Assembly (NCBI GenBank): GCA_001769275.1 | Contig: MEOQ01000039.1 | Coordinates: forward strand, 1-64,000 | Reading direction: 5' to 3' | Source: Bacteroidetes bacterium GWF2_43_63 | Lineage (GTDB): Bacteria > Bacteroidota > Bacteroidia > Bacteroidales > DTU049 | Length of the DNA stretch: 64,000 nucleotides | Shown: piece by piece, positions 34,115 through 43,083 of the stretch | Layout of the letters: each line of letters starts with the position of its first letter | Position numbering within the stretch: position 1 is the stretch's first letter | Notes under the pieces: model-generated | Database searches by the model: none | Told to the model about the DNA's origin: nothing | What the model saw: the letters and a program-made list of their open reading frames with translations, nothing else | Program-made: the position numbers and the translations under genes

Positions 34115-35061
34115 TGATTTCAGTTTTACTCACCGGCGGAGCCGGCTTTATTGGCAGCAGTCTTGCTGAAAAACTACTTGAAAATCCCGAAGTATTTCTG
34201 GTAATTGTTGATGACCTGTCGACAGGATCCATTGATAAATTACCGGTTAAACACATTGACCGATACAAATTCATCAAGGCCGACGTAAATGAGTATCGTG
34301 ATATTTCAGAAGTTTTCCATGCATTTCGCTTCGATTATGTTTTTCACTACTCTGCCATGGTTGGCGTAAAGCGAACCCTTGAAAATCCGGTGAGTGTGTT
34401 GCAGGATTTGAAGAGCATTGAAAACATCCTTAACCTGAGTAAAAATTCGACTGTAAAACGCGTCTTTTTCAGCTCAAGCTCCGAAGTTTACGGCGAACCG
34501 GTTGAATTTCCACAAAACGAAAACACTACTCCGCTGAACTCCAAGTTGCCTTATGCCATTGTTAAAAATGCATCAGAGGCATTCCTGAAATCATATCATG
34601 CTGAATTCGGGCTCCCCTACACCATTTTTCGTTTTTTCAACACCTACGGACCCAAGCAAAGTAAGGATTTTGTAATCAGCCGGTTTATAAATCTTGCATT
34701 GAAAAACAAGCCGCTTACGATTTACGGCGACGGAAAACAAACACGCACGTTTTGTTATATTGACGACAATGTTGATGCTACCGTAAACTGCTTCAATCAG
34801 GTTCTTCAGAATCCGGCCATGCACAGCGATGTTTACAATATCGGTAACGACAATGAAACATTCATCGATGATGTTGCAACCCTGATCATCCGCGTTGCAG
34901 GGTCTTCGTCTGAATTAAAATATATGCCTCCATTAAAGGAAGGTGATATGCGCCGACGTTTGCCAGATATCAGCAAAATGCACAAACTGCTCAACAGACC
35001 TTTGCTTCCGCTCGAAGAGGGAATTAAAAACATTTTGAACGATACTCGTTTTATAATCTGA
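34114..35061 (+). CDS. NAD-dependent sugar epimerase/dehydratase (extended SDR)
   Basis: An extended short-chain dehydrogenase acting on a nucleotide sugar. Rossmann glycine motif TGGAGFIG at 7-14, acidic Asp33-34 for NAD ribose, Ser120-123 (FSSSSEVYG), and the catalytic YAIVK (Tyr147, Lys151). The RFFNTYGP and GDGKQTRTFCYIDD motifs mark the UDP-glucose-4-epimerase / UDP-glucuronate decarboxylase / dTDP-sugar branch. The exact substrate cannot be read from sequence. One-base overlap with rfbA suggests the same pathway. The length of 315 is normal. Confidence 0.88.
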   Translation: MISVLLTGGAGFIGSSLAEKLLENPEVFLVIVDDLSTGSIDKLPVKHIDRYKFIKADVNEYRDISEVFHAFRFDYVFHYSAMVGVKRTLENPVSVLQDLKSIENILNLSKNSTVKRVFFSSSSEVYGEPVEFPQNENTTPLNSKLPYAIVKNASEAFLKSYHAEFGLPYTIFRFFNTYGPKQSKDFVISRFINLALKNKPLTIYGDGKQTRTFCYIDDNVDATVNCFNQVLQNPAMHSDVYNIGNDNETFIDDVATLIIRVAGSSSELKYMPPLKEGDMRRRLPDISKMHKLLNRPLLPLEEGIKNILNDTRFII

Positions 35062-35068
35062 AGCCTAT

Positions 35069-36046
35069 ATGAAAAAAACGATACAGTATTATCAGAAAAT
35101 CTTTACAGAACGATTCAACAGTATCAATTTTGTAAAATTTCCGCATGAGCTGTATGAACCAATTGAATATGCATTAAAAGCTGGTGGCAAAAGGTTGCGC
35201 CCCGTATTGACAATCATGGTTTGCGATTTCTACGGAAATAATATGGAGGAGGCTATGAATCCGGCCATCGCTATCGAAACATTTCACAACTTCACGCTGG
35301 TGCACGATGATATAATGGATAATGCGCCCATCCGCCGCGGAAGACCTACTGTGTTCAACAAGTACGGATCCAACATCGGAATTCTTTCGGGCGATACTAT
35401 GTTCACAAAGGCCTATGAATTTGTCACACTCACACGCGAAGATAAATTACCAGCTGTTTTGAAAGTGTTTACCAAAACGGCCATGGAAGTATGCGAAGGG
35501 CAGCAACTGGATATGAATTTCGAAATCATGCCTGAAGTCACCATGGATGAGTATATGCAGATGATTTTCCTTAAAACGGCTGTACTGATGGGTGCTTGTC
35601 TGAAAATAGGAGCCATACTTGGAAACGCCACTAATGAACAATGCGAAGCCATTTATCAGTTCGGCGAACACACCGGCATGGTATTCCAGTTGCAGGATGA
35701 TCTGCTGGACACTTTCGGGAATGAAAAAACATTCGGAAAACGTATTGGAGGCGATATTCTTGATTGCAAAAAAACCTTTCTCTATGTAAATGCAATGGAA
35801 AAGCTGTCAGGCAGCGAACGTATAGCTTTCCAGCTGCTCTACAATGATAAAACAATGGATGAGGTTGAAAAAATCATTAAAGTAAAAGAAGCTTTCATTA
35901 AAAACGATGTCATTGCTGACTGCAAATCAACCATGCAAAAACACCATGATCTGGCCATGGAAGCACTGGCAAAGACCGGGCTAAAGCCGGAACAGAAAGC
36001 TGTTCTTCAGGAATTTGCTGAATCCATGCTGGTCCGCGATTTCTGA
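35069..36046 (+). CDS. Polyprenyl diphosphate synthase (trans-isoprenyl)
   Basis: A head-to-tail prenyl synthase that elongates isoprenoid diphosphate chains for quinones or carriers. First aspartate motif DDIMD at residues 80-84 with RRGRPT following; second motif DDLLD at 210-214. The KRLRP and GGKRLRPVLT region binds IPP. The residues upstream of the first motif (HNFTLVH) govern chain length; product size is not certain. The 325-residue length is usual. Eight bases after the epimerase, so probably in the same transcript. Confidence 0.93.
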   Translation: MKKTIQYYQKIFTERFNSINFVKFPHELYEPIEYALKAGGKRLRPVLTIMVCDFYGNNMEEAMNPAIAIETFHNFTLVHDDIMDNAPIRRGRPTVFNKYGSNIGILSGDTMFTKAYEFVTLTREDKLPAVLKVFTKTAMEVCEGQQLDMNFEIMPEVTMDEYMQMIFLKTAVLMGACLKIGAILGNATNEQCEAIYQFGEHTGMVFQLQDDLLDTFGNEKTFGKRIGGDILDCKKTFLYVNAMEKLSGSERIAFQLLYNDKTMDEVEKIIKVKEAFIKNDVIADCKSTMQKHHDLAMEALAKTGLKPEQKAVLQEFAESMLVRDF

Positions 36047-36127
36047 TTTTTCAATGTAAATGTATTTATTGTTTTTCGGTCCTGATCCGATTCATTCCAA
36101 CTTCACAATTCCTTGTTCAATATTCTT

Positions 36128-36135
36128 TACCTTTG
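36128..36135 (+). promoter_or_regulatory. -7 promoter box (TACCTTTG) for gltX
   Basis: Consensus box followed by C, 18 bases before the ATG at 36154. It falls inside the longer reading frame and so fixes the start. Confidence 0.65.
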
Positions 36136-36153
36136 CACTCCAAAATTGATTTT

Positions 36154-37662
36154 ATGGTACGTGTACGTTTTGCTCCCAGTCCCACAGGTCCGCTTCACAT
36201 CGGCGGTGTCAGGACAGCTCTTTACAACTGCTTTTTTGCTAAAAAAAATGAGGGCAAACTCATCCTCCGCATCGAAGATACTGATCAGACCCGCTTTGTA
36301 GAAGGCGCTGAAAAATACATCATTGAAAGCCTTACCTGGAGCGGCATTCACTTTGACGAAGGCCCTCATGTAGGCGGCCCATTTGGACCATACCGGCAGA
36401 GCGACCGCAAACCCATTTATCATCAGTATGCCATGCAGCTGATTGACAGCGGTAATGCCTATTATGCTTTTGATTCTGCTGAAGATCTTGACAATATTCG
36501 CAAAGAATGCGAATCGAAAAAAGAAACTTTTCAGTACGATTGCCGGACACGAAATAGTATGCGTAACTCGCTCACCATGCCTGAAGGCGAAGTGAAAAAC
36601 CTTCTTGACAGTGGCGCAGCATTTACCATTCGTCTAAAAGTGCCCGAAAATACCGTGATTGAATTTGATGATCTCATTCGTGGACATGTTTCAGTAAAAA
36701 GCGAAAATATTGATGACAAAGTTCTTTTCAAAAGCGACGGCATGCCTACCTATCATCTGGCGAATATTGTTGACGACCACTTGATGGAAATCACACATGT
36801 TGTTCGTGGCGAGGAATGGCTGCCATCGGCACCGCTCCACGTATTATTATATCGCTTTCTCGGTTGGGAACGGCCACAATTCGCGCACCTTCCACTATTG
36901 CTGAAACCCGATGGCAACGGAAAACTAAGCAAGCGCGACGGTGACCGTCTGGGGTTCCCCGTTTTCCCAATGCAATGGACCGATCCAAAAACCAATGAAA
37001 AAAGCTCCGGTTATCGCGAAAGCGGCTATTTTCCCGAAGCATTCATAAATATGCTGGCCTTGTTGGGCTGGAACCCAGGCGATGAGCGCGAAATTATGGG
37101 TATGGATGAAATGAGTCAGGCCTTCTCACTCGAACATGTTAGCAAAAGTGGAGCTAAGTTTGACCCGGTCAAAGCGCGATGGTTTAACCATCAGTATCTT
37201 ATGAAAGCCAATGTCGAAGATACTGCCAAAGAGTTTGAATCATTGCTGAAACAACAAAATCTGCTTGTCCCTGATAGTGCTACATTGCAGATTATGGTCG
37301 GGCTGCTCCGCGAAAGAGTTGATTTTATAAAAGATCTGCCCGAGGCAGGTCGCTTTTTCTTCGAGGCACCCAAATCATACAACGAAGCAGATTTAAAAAA
37401 ACACAGCAGCCGGGATTCCGGACGTTGGCTGAGCGAATTATCGCAATTGTTTGAAACGGCTGACTGGACAAATGAATCGATCGATTCAACCATTGCTTCC
37501 TTTGTAAAAGAAGGTTCACTGCCTGCCGGCAAGATTTACAATATACTCCGCATAGCCATGGTTGGCGCCAGTTCGGGTCCGCATCTGGCTGATATTCTGT
37601 TTCATTTGGGTAAAATCGAAACACTTTCCCGAATCAGGAATATGATTGGTTTTCTGAAATAA
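36154..37662 (+). CDS. gltX: Glutamyl-tRNA synthetase
   Basis: Charges tRNA-Glu. The start is MVRVRFAPSPTGPLHIGG; the promoter box rules out the upstream Met. The HIGH motif appears as PLHIGG near 12-17 and the KMSKS loop as KLSKRDGDRLG near 260. An insertion after the KMSKS loop (WTDPKTNEKSSGYRESG) is one I associate with Bacteroidota enzymes. The C-terminal anticodon-binding domain includes GAKFDPVKARWFNHQYL and PAGKIYNILRIAM. Length 502, complete. Confidence 0.96.
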   Translation: MVRVRFAPSPTGPLHIGGVRTALYNCFFAKKNEGKLILRIEDTDQTRFVEGAEKYIIESLTWSGIHFDEGPHVGGPFGPYRQSDRKPIYHQYAMQLIDSGNAYYAFDSAEDLDNIRKECESKKETFQYDCRTRNSMRNSLTMPEGEVKNLLDSGAAFTIRLKVPENTVIEFDDLIRGHVSVKSENIDDKVLFKSDGMPTYHLANIVDDHLMEITHVVRGEEWLPSAPLHVLLYRFLGWERPQFAHLPLLLKPDGNGKLSKRDGDRLGFPVFPMQWTDPKTNEKSSGYRESGYFPEAFINMLALLGWNPGDEREIMGMDEMSQAFSLEHVSKSGAKFDPVKARWFNHQYLMKANVEDTAKEFESLLKQQNLLVPDSATLQIMVGLLRERVDFIKDLPEAGRFFFEAPKSYNEADLKKHSSRDSGRWLSELSQLFETADWTNESIDSTIASFVKEGSLPAGKIYNILRIAMVGASSGPHLADILFHLGKIETLSRIRNMIGFLK

Positions 37663-37728
37663 TCTCTTCTGGAGATATTTGAAACAACCGACCATTATCA
37701 GGAATTGAAACAGTATTTATAAAATCAC

Positions 37729-37736
37729 TAATTTTG
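37729..37736 (+). promoter_or_regulatory. -7 promoter box (TAATTTTG) for the GH3 gene
   Basis: TAnnTTTG match that overlaps a possible TTG start at 37734, so ATG 37752 is the likelier start. Confidence 0.55.
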
Positions 37737-37751
37737 CCAAAACTACCTGCC

Positions 37752-39284
37752 ATGCCAATTATTGGTACGTTAATCAAAAGTGCGATAGAGTTGAAGAATA
37801 TTATGCCCGTCGAAAAGCGGAAGCCTTCAGCCATTGCGCAACAGAAAAAAGTACTTAAGAAGCTCGTTCGCAAGGCGCAATTGACTGCTTTTGGAGAGCA
37901 TTACAATTTCTCTGAAACACTCAAGGATTCTGATTTAATTAAGGCGTTTCAGAAGTCTGTTCCGATTCACGATTACAATAAAATGCACAACGACTGGTGG
38001 TATCGCACACTCACAGGCGAAGCTTATGTTAGCTGGCCTGGTCGTGTGAAATATTTTGCCTTGAGTTCTGGCACAAGCGAGGCAACCAGTAAATACATTC
38101 CAGTGACGCCCGAAATGCTGCGTGCCATTAAAAAAACAAGCATCCGGACATTGGTGGCATCGGCCCGCTATGATATTCCAACCGATTTTTTCAAACGCGG
38201 AATACTTATGCTGGGCGGCAGCACACATCTTCATTACAACGGTACTTATTACGAAGGCGATTTATCCGGAATCACAACCGGCAACATTCCTTTCTGGTTT
38301 CAGCACTTCTACAAACCCGGAAAACGCATCAGCCGTGAGCGTGACTGGGAAACAAAAATTGAAGAAATAGTGCGTAAAGCACCTGAATGGGACATTGGGG
38401 CCATAGTGGGAGTTCCCGCCTGGTTTCAAATTCTGATGACCAAAATAATCGAGCGCTACAATCTGAATAATATTCACGAAATGTGGCCAAACCTGTCCAT
38501 TTTCACCCATGGGGGAGTCAGCTTTGCACCTTATGCTAAAAGCTTCGAGAAGCTGCTTGGGAAGCCACTGATTTACATTGAAACCTATCTGGCATCAGAA
38601 GGATACATCGCCTACCAGGATGATCCTAAAAGCGACTCAATGGCATTGGTTCTCGACAACGGCCTTTTCTTTGAATTTGTTCCTTTCAACGATAATAACT
38701 TCGACAACGAGGGAAATATTAATCCCAATGCCGAGGCATTTACCATTGATCAGGTCGAAGAAGGTCGGGAATACGCATTACTGATAAGCTCTGTAGCTGG
38801 CGCCTGGCGCTATCTGATTGGTGATGTCGTGAAATTCACCAACCTCTCAAAAGCCCAGATTCACATTGTTGGGCGTACCAAGCATTATCTGAGTGTTTGC
38901 GGTGAGCATTTGTCGCAGGAAAACATGAACAGAGCCATTGAAATGCTTGAACATGATTACAATATTTCGGTTGCCGAATTCACTGTTGCAGGGCTGCCTC
39001 ATGACAATATGTTCAGACACAAATGGTGGATTGGCACCAACGACACCATAGATCCGGAAGTAGCAGCCAGAGCAATAGACAACAATCTGAAGCATCTTAA
39101 TGACGACTACCGCGTTGAACGAATTGCCGCAATTCGGAAAGTGGAAGCAGAGGTTCTTCCACTGGATGTTTTCTACGATTATATGAAGTCGAAAGGCAAA
39201 GTTGGCGCTCAGGTCAAATTTCCACGCGTCATGAAAAAACACCTTCCGGACTGGCTCGAATTTCTAAAAACTATAAATAAATAA
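37752..39284 (+). CDS. GH3-family acyl-adenylate amidosynthetase-like protein
   Basis: A GH3-fold ANL-type enzyme. Plant GH3 proteins link amino acids to acidic hormones through an acyl-adenylate; bacterial substrates are mostly unknown. Key segments are FALSSGTSEATSKYIPVT (ATP-binding P-loop), YIETYLASEGYIAYQ, FEFVPF and GRTKHYLSVCGEHLSQENM. The C-terminal swinging domain ends near HLPDWLEFLKTINK. The start is chosen as the MPIIGTL ATG because of the promoter box. The length of 510 is normal. It ends two bases before a LysE exporter gene. Confidence 0.88.
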   Translation: MPIIGTLIKSAIELKNIMPVEKRKPSAIAQQKKVLKKLVRKAQLTAFGEHYNFSETLKDSDLIKAFQKSVPIHDYNKMHNDWWYRTLTGEAYVSWPGRVKYFALSSGTSEATSKYIPVTPEMLRAIKKTSIRTLVASARYDIPTDFFKRGILMLGGSTHLHYNGTYYEGDLSGITTGNIPFWFQHFYKPGKRISRERDWETKIEEIVRKAPEWDIGAIVGVPAWFQILMTKIIERYNLNNIHEMWPNLSIFTHGGVSFAPYAKSFEKLLGKPLIYIETYLASEGYIAYQDDPKSDSMALVLDNGLFFEFVPFNDNNFDNEGNINPNAEAFTIDQVEEGREYALLISSVAGAWRYLIGDVVKFTNLSKAQIHIVGRTKHYLSVCGEHLSQENMNRAIEMLEHDYNISVAEFTVAGLPHDNMFRHKWWIGTNDTIDPEVAARAIDNNLKHLNDDYRVERIAAIRKVEAEVLPLDVFYDYMKSKGKVGAQVKFPRVMKKHLPDWLEFLKTINK

Positions 39285-39286
39285 GC

Positions 39287-39931
39287 ATGCTAGAAATGCT
39301 CGGTATATTCATCGAAGGTATATTGCTTGGTTTGGTGCTGAGCATTACCCTTGGGCCGGCATTTTTTACCATTATTCAAACCTCAATCGACCGTGGATTC
39401 AGATCTGCATTCCTTATCGCCATTGGTGTTGCGTTTAGCGATCTGTTCATTATTACCATTTCCTATCTGGGTTTGTCGGCGGTTATCGAAAGTGGGAAAA
39501 ATCAGGTCTATGCAGGCTTGGTCGGAGGGATTATACTCGTTATGTATGGAGTCTATACCTTTTTTAAAAAGCCGGAAGTTCTGAAACGACGAGCATCAAA
39601 GTCGCCCGGACCAGCACGGGTAGTCAGACCTATTACGTTTCTCGCAAAGGGTTTCTTCCTTAATATCGCAAATCCTTTTATTATCCTGTTCTGGCTGACA
39701 ATTATCGGATATATCAGTCAGATTGCCGAATATGGCAAGTTGGAAGAAACCGCCACAGTTTTTCTGTCCGGCACTATCATTACAGTGTTTTTAATGGATG
39801 TGCTGAAGAGCTTTGTAGGCTACAAAATCAAAAAATATTTGCGTCCTCGAATTCAACTTCTGATCAACCGAATTGTCGGAATATCGCTGGCTGTTTTTGG
39901 AATTGTACTAATAATCAGACTACTTTTGTAA
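39287..39931 (+). CDS. LysE/RhtB-family amino acid exporter
   Basis: A six-helix inner-membrane exporter of 214 residues. The family signature is SITLGPAFFTIIQTSIDRGF near 19-38, with AFSDLFIITISYLGLS next, GGIILVMYGVYTFF, and the later FFLNIANPFIILFWL. Expected substrates are amino acids or related metabolites. It starts two bases after GH3, so the two are translationally coupled and may act on the same compounds. Confidence 0.9.
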   Translation: MLEMLGIFIEGILLGLVLSITLGPAFFTIIQTSIDRGFRSAFLIAIGVAFSDLFIITISYLGLSAVIESGKNQVYAGLVGGIILVMYGVYTFFKKPEVLKRRASKSPGPARVVRPITFLAKGFFLNIANPFIILFWLTIIGYISQIAEYGKLEETATVFLSGTIITVFLMDVLKSFVGYKIKKYLRPRIQLLINRIVGISLAVFGIVLIIRLLL

Positions 39932-39961
39932 ATCCCTATTGATTGAATCTCTCAGATTGAT

Positions 39962-39969
39962 TATCTTTG
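39962..39969 (+). promoter_or_regulatory. -7 promoter box (TATCTTTG)
   Basis: Consensus box 16 bases upstream of the ATG of the small lipoprotein at 39986. Confidence 0.6.
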
Positions 39970-39985
39970 ACAAAACACTGCTACT

Positions 39986-40207
39986 ATGAAATCCTATTCA
40001 AAAGTGATTCGATTTTTCCTGCTGATCTTTTCAGCAGCAGCGCTTTTCCTGGTTTCAAACTCTTGTAAAAACAGGCAGCAGCAAACCAAATATGGGCCGC
40101 CAAGCGACAGCTATCAGGACCAACCTGTAACTAAATACGGCGTTCCGACCGACACTCCTGAACCCATACAGACCAAGTACGGCGTTCCTGTTCCTGAAAA
40201 CGAATAG
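39986..40207 (+). CDS. Very small lipoprotein with TKYGxP repeats
   Basis: A 73-residue protein: signal peptide with a hydrophobic core FLLIFSAAALFLV and likely lipidated Cys27 (VSNSC). The mature 46 residues are almost entirely three repeats of TKYGPP/TKYGVP separated by acidic-proline spacers (SDSYQDQPV, TDTPEPIQ, VPENE). No enzymatic content; no family name known to me. It has its own promoter and ends against the convergent RNase H gene (1-base gap). Confidence 0.7.
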   Translation: MKSYSKVIRFFLLIFSAAALFLVSNSCKNRQQQTKYGPPSDSYQDQPVTKYGVPTDTPEPIQTKYGVPVPENE

Positions 40208-40208
40208 G

Positions 40209-40829
40209 TTATTTTCTGCCGAAATCGGCTGGGATCTCACCCCACAAATCGGTTTCCCACTTTCTCACTTCGTTGTGAACGGGATTTTCCATCAACCATG
40301 CCTCTGCACGATGCAGCAACTGAAACACTTTGCTGTTGTTCGGCGTTCTCTCAAGTTTTGTTTTGGCTTTTTTGTTTCTTAACCACGCCATGGCTGTTCG
40401 CGAGTCCGAATACAATGGAATGTTCAGATTGTTTTTTTTGAGCCACGAAAGGCCATGAACAAGGGCGATAAACTCTCCAATATTATTGGTCGCATCCTTA
40501 AACGGACCTTCCCTGAAAATCAGATCTCCATTCTGGCCCCAGACACCCTGATATTCCATAACTCCAGGATTGCCACTACACGCTGCGTCAACGCAGATAC
40601 ACAATTCCTGCGGCCGAAGTGATGGATCGATAATTTTTTGTTTCCGAGGTTTAATGATTTCCTCATAGCCGCATTCATAAGCCTTTTCAGCTTCTTGTCT
40701 GGTGATAAAACCTTTGTATTTTGCACCCGCAAACCCGGAGATCTGCGCACGGCATTTATCCCAATTCGAATAAATGCCTGGTGCATGACCAACCCAAACA
40801 ACATAAAAGTTATTCTTATTCTTCGACAT
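40209..40829 (-). CDS. Ribonuclease H with N-terminal viroplasmin domain
   Basis: Degrades RNA in RNA-DNA hybrids. Residues 1-55 are a Cauli_VI viroplasmin-like domain (YVVWVGHAPGIYSNWDKC, then GFAGAKYKGFITRQEAEKAY) that binds RNA or hybrids, as in eukaryotic RNase H1. A linker precedes the RNase H fold with the catalytic residues Asp81 (CVDAACSGNPG), Glu119 (NIGEFIAL) and Asp142 (YSDSRTAMAW), plus a terminal Asp region. The length of 206 is normal. It overlaps the upstream methyltransferase gene by 14 bases, implying coupling. Confidence 0.92.
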   Translation of the reverse strand: MSKNKNNFYVVWVGHAPGIYSNWDKCRAQISGFAGAKYKGFITRQEAEKAYECGYEEIIKPRKQKIIDPSLRPQELCICVDAACSGNPGVMEYQGVWGQNGDLIFREGPFKDATNNIGEFIALVHGLSWLKKNNLNIPLYSDSRTAMAWLRNKKAKTKLERTPNNSKVFQLLHRAEAWLMENPVHNEVRKWETDLWGEIPADFGRK

Positions 40830-42000
40830 CCGGCTTTTCGTTTAGTCCCGAAACCGGGCGGCGACTTCCCTGATAAGCTTCGAAGCACAACAGCCGACTT
40901 TCAATCATGCCATTCAGCAACGGTATTTTAATGGTAGCTTTTAATCCGATGCTCTTCCACAATTCTTCATTTCCGACAATCATCCAGACCTTCGATCCCT
41001 GCAAATTATTCTTGATGGTATCGCCGATTTTCTTGTAGTACTCAATGCTGTTTTCTATTGGCATTCGTGCATCGTACGGTGGATTGAAGACAATGTGTGA
41101 AGGGTTTTCGGGAGCGATTTCAAAGAAATTCTGGCGATCAAGTTCTATGTCTCTGTCCAGACGTGCTTTTCGGATATTTGCACTGGCGGCCCTCAACGAT
41201 TCATCGGCGCGGTCTGCTCCAATTATTTGAAATTCAAATTCTTTGGTTTGTGCATCTGCCTCTTTCTTAATCCGCTCAAACATTGCTGGTTTAAACGTTT
41301 GCCAGTGCATGAATCCAAAATCACTGCGATAATAACCTGCCGGAATATTATTGGCCATCATGGCCGCTTCGATCAGAATTGTGCCTGACCCGCACATCGG
41401 ATCAATAAAGTCACAGTCCATTTTCCAGCCCGACAGCCCGATAATACCGGCTGCCAAAACCTCATTCAACGGAGCAACGTGCGCTGCAACTCTGTATCCG
41501 CGCTTATGGAGGGATTTTCCGGAACTATCCACCGATACAACACATTCGTCATTGTTGACGTAAATATTTATTAGCAGGTCCGGATTGTCCTTGTCAACAG
41601 AAGGCCTGAGCCCGTAGCGATTCCTGAAAAAATCAACGACTCCATCCTTTGTCAGTAACTCAACAAAATGCGAATTATTAAAAACAGGACTGGAAGTGAC
41701 CACTGAATCGACGGCTATTGTTTTGTCGGCCCCAACGTAAGTATCCCACTCAAACGAGCGAATATTCTTGAGGAATTCTTCTTTGTCGGTGAACGAAAAT
41801 CGAAGCACTTCGACCAGCAATCTGATGCCGAAACGCGAAGTGTAATTCAGTCTGTACATCATTGCTTCGTCGGCTTCGAACATGAATCCCCGCTTGACGG
41901 GTTCTATGTTTGCGCATCCGGCATCGTTAAGTTCTTTCTCGAGCAAAGGCTCAAGACCAGCAAGTGTTTTAAATGTGTAATGGTGTATCGTAGTCGGCAT
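40816..42000 (-). CDS. THUMP-domain RNA methyltransferase, RlmL N-terminal type
   Basis: SAM-dependent N2-guanine methyltransferase of the RlmL/YpsC family, probably modifying 23S rRNA. The start is taken at MPTTIHHYTFKTL, because earlier residues do not look native. The THUMP domain (about 50-150) and the catalytic Rossmann domain include DFIDPMCGSGTILIEAA, the later IIGADRADESL and the catalytic VFNPPYDAR. The C-terminus ends near LLCFEAYQGSRRP. The length of 394 is normal. It overlaps RNase H. Confidence 0.92.
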   Translation of the reverse strand: MPTTIHHYTFKTLAGLEPLLEKELNDAGCANIEPVKRGFMFEADEAMMYRLNYTSRFGIRLLVEVLRFSFTDKEEFLKNIRSFEWDTYVGADKTIAVDSVVTSSPVFNNSHFVELLTKDGVVDFFRNRYGLRPSVDKDNPDLLINIYVNNDECVVSVDSSGKSLHKRGYRVAAHVAPLNEVLAAGIIGLSGWKMDCDFIDPMCGSGTILIEAAMMANNIPAGYYRSDFGFMHWQTFKPAMFERIKKEADAQTKEFEFQIIGADRADESLRAASANIRKARLDRDIELDRQNFFEIAPENPSHIVFNPPYDARMPIENSIEYYKKIGDTIKNNLQGSKVWMIVGNEELWKSIGLKATIKIPLLNGMIESRLLCFEAYQGSRRPVSGLNEKPDVEE

Positions 42001-42101
42001 ATTGTGAAAGCTGTCTGAGATTGTTATTCGTGATTTCTTCACAAAAAAAGTCTGCAACTATTCATTCCCAATTGCAGACCAGTTTTGCACTTTGTTTTTT
42101 A

Positions 42102-42572
42102 TCAATTATAAGAAAGTGAGGTGAACAGGCCCTCTGTAATCGATTTGTTCAAAGCGGCGTTTTTGACATTTATCGCATTGAAATTAAATGTTCCTGAAAT
42201 CCGTCTGTTTGTCTGATCCACTTCAGAAAGAACTACAGTGCCATTAATAGCAGTATAAAGACTATCGGTATTGGATGCCACGGGGCTATATGAAGCACTG
42301 AAATTAAACTGCATTGTGCCCAGTGTGTAGGTACCGGTTGTTTCACCAACAATAGTAATATCAAGAGCATCGCTCTGCAATGCACTTCCATTGATGGAAA
42401 AACCGCCGGCGGTATTGGTTGTAACCCGAGTCAAAGCTGTCCACTGGACACCATCAATTTTGCACATCATTTTTGCATTCGGATTGATTATCACAGGTGT
42501 TCCGTCACCGTCTTCAGAACAAGACGTCATGACTAGACCAACCAAAGCCATTATTGCAAATATCTTTTTCAT
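42102..42572 (-). CDS. DUF6252-like lipoprotein
   Basis: A lipoprotein of about 156 residues. The start is MKKIFAIMALVGLVM, with the lipobox MTSC and Cys18 as the lipidated residue. After a short acidic linker (SEDGDGTPV) comes MCKIDGVQWTALTRV, the opening typical of the DUF6252 family. It is all beta: alternating strands, an internal GETTGTYTLG, and RRISGTFNFNAIN. Probably a small outer-membrane-anchored beta-sandwich of unknown role. A TACCTTTG box lies 16 bases upstream of the start. Confidence 0.78.
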   Translation of the reverse strand: MKKIFAIMALVGLVMTSCSEDGDGTPVIINPNAKMMCKIDGVQWTALTRVTTNTAGGFSINGSALQSDALDITIVGETTGTYTLGTMQFNFSASYSPVASNTDSLYTAINGTVVLSEVDQTNRRISGTFNFNAINVKNAALNKSITEGLFTSLSYN

Positions 42573-42587
42573 GCTAAAAAGTTTTTG

Positions 42588-42595
42588 CAAAGGTA
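42588..42595 (-). promoter_or_regulatory. -7 promoter box (TACCTTTG) for the DUF6252 lipoprotein
   Basis: Consensus box followed by C on minus, close to the ATG at 42572. Confidence 0.6.
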
Positions 42596-42622
42596 GTGGT
42601 TTTTTGCGAAACAAGGGGATTC

Positions 42623-42678
42623 AAAAAAAAGGGGGCGGGCACTCCCTGCAGCTCTGAAACACTAATCAGGCCCGCCCC
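42623..42678 (-). terminator. Rho-independent terminator of ssb
   Basis: On minus, GGGGCGGGC-type 9-base arms (42670-42678 and 42632-42640) with a roughly 29-base loop, then a T-run opposite AAAAAAAA at 42623. Confidence 0.75.
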
Positions 42679-42702
42679 AATGTCTGCAAAATGGCGACAG
42701 TT

Positions 42703-43047
42703 TTACCCCAGAACGCCCATGTCCTGACCGGGCACCCGCTGTTCGACAACCTGACCCACAATCTCTGTAATAATGCGCTTCTGACCATCTTTGTCCACCC
42801 AGTTGCGGTTATTCAGTTTTCCCGCAATATACAGGCAATGGCCCTTCTTCACAATGTCTTCGCATGTCAAAACTACTTCGCTCCATAATACAATCCGATG
42901 CCAGATGGTATTCTGCACCGTGTCTCCCATGGCATTCATGTAGCTTTCGTTTGTTGCAAGTGAAAAAAACAACATTTTTTTTCCGGTTTTTGTTTCACGG
43001 ACGTCCGGATCCTTGCCAACGCGCCCGATTAATTCAACTTTGTTCAT
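42703..43047 (-). CDS. ssb: Single-stranded DNA-binding protein
   Basis: Coats single-stranded DNA in replication and repair. The OB fold is recognised by MNKVELIGRVGKDPDVRE, FFSLATNESY and the TIWHRIVLWSEV segment, then GHCLYIAGKLNNRNWVDKDG. It is only 114 residues and ends soon after the OB fold (PGQDMGVLG), so it lacks the long acidic tail ending in DIPF that recruits partners in the main housekeeping SSB. It may be a secondary SSB. It is bounded by a terminator and a palindrome-rich upstream region. Confidence 0.93.
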   Translation of the reverse strand: MNKVELIGRVGKDPDVRETKTGKKMLFFSLATNESYMNAMGDTVQNTIWHRIVLWSEVVLTCEDIVKKGHCLYIAGKLNNRNWVDKDGQKRIITEIVGQVVEQRVPGQDMGVLG

Positions 43048-43083
43048 GACATTTATTTTTTAAGTTTCATGTCACAAAGGTGC

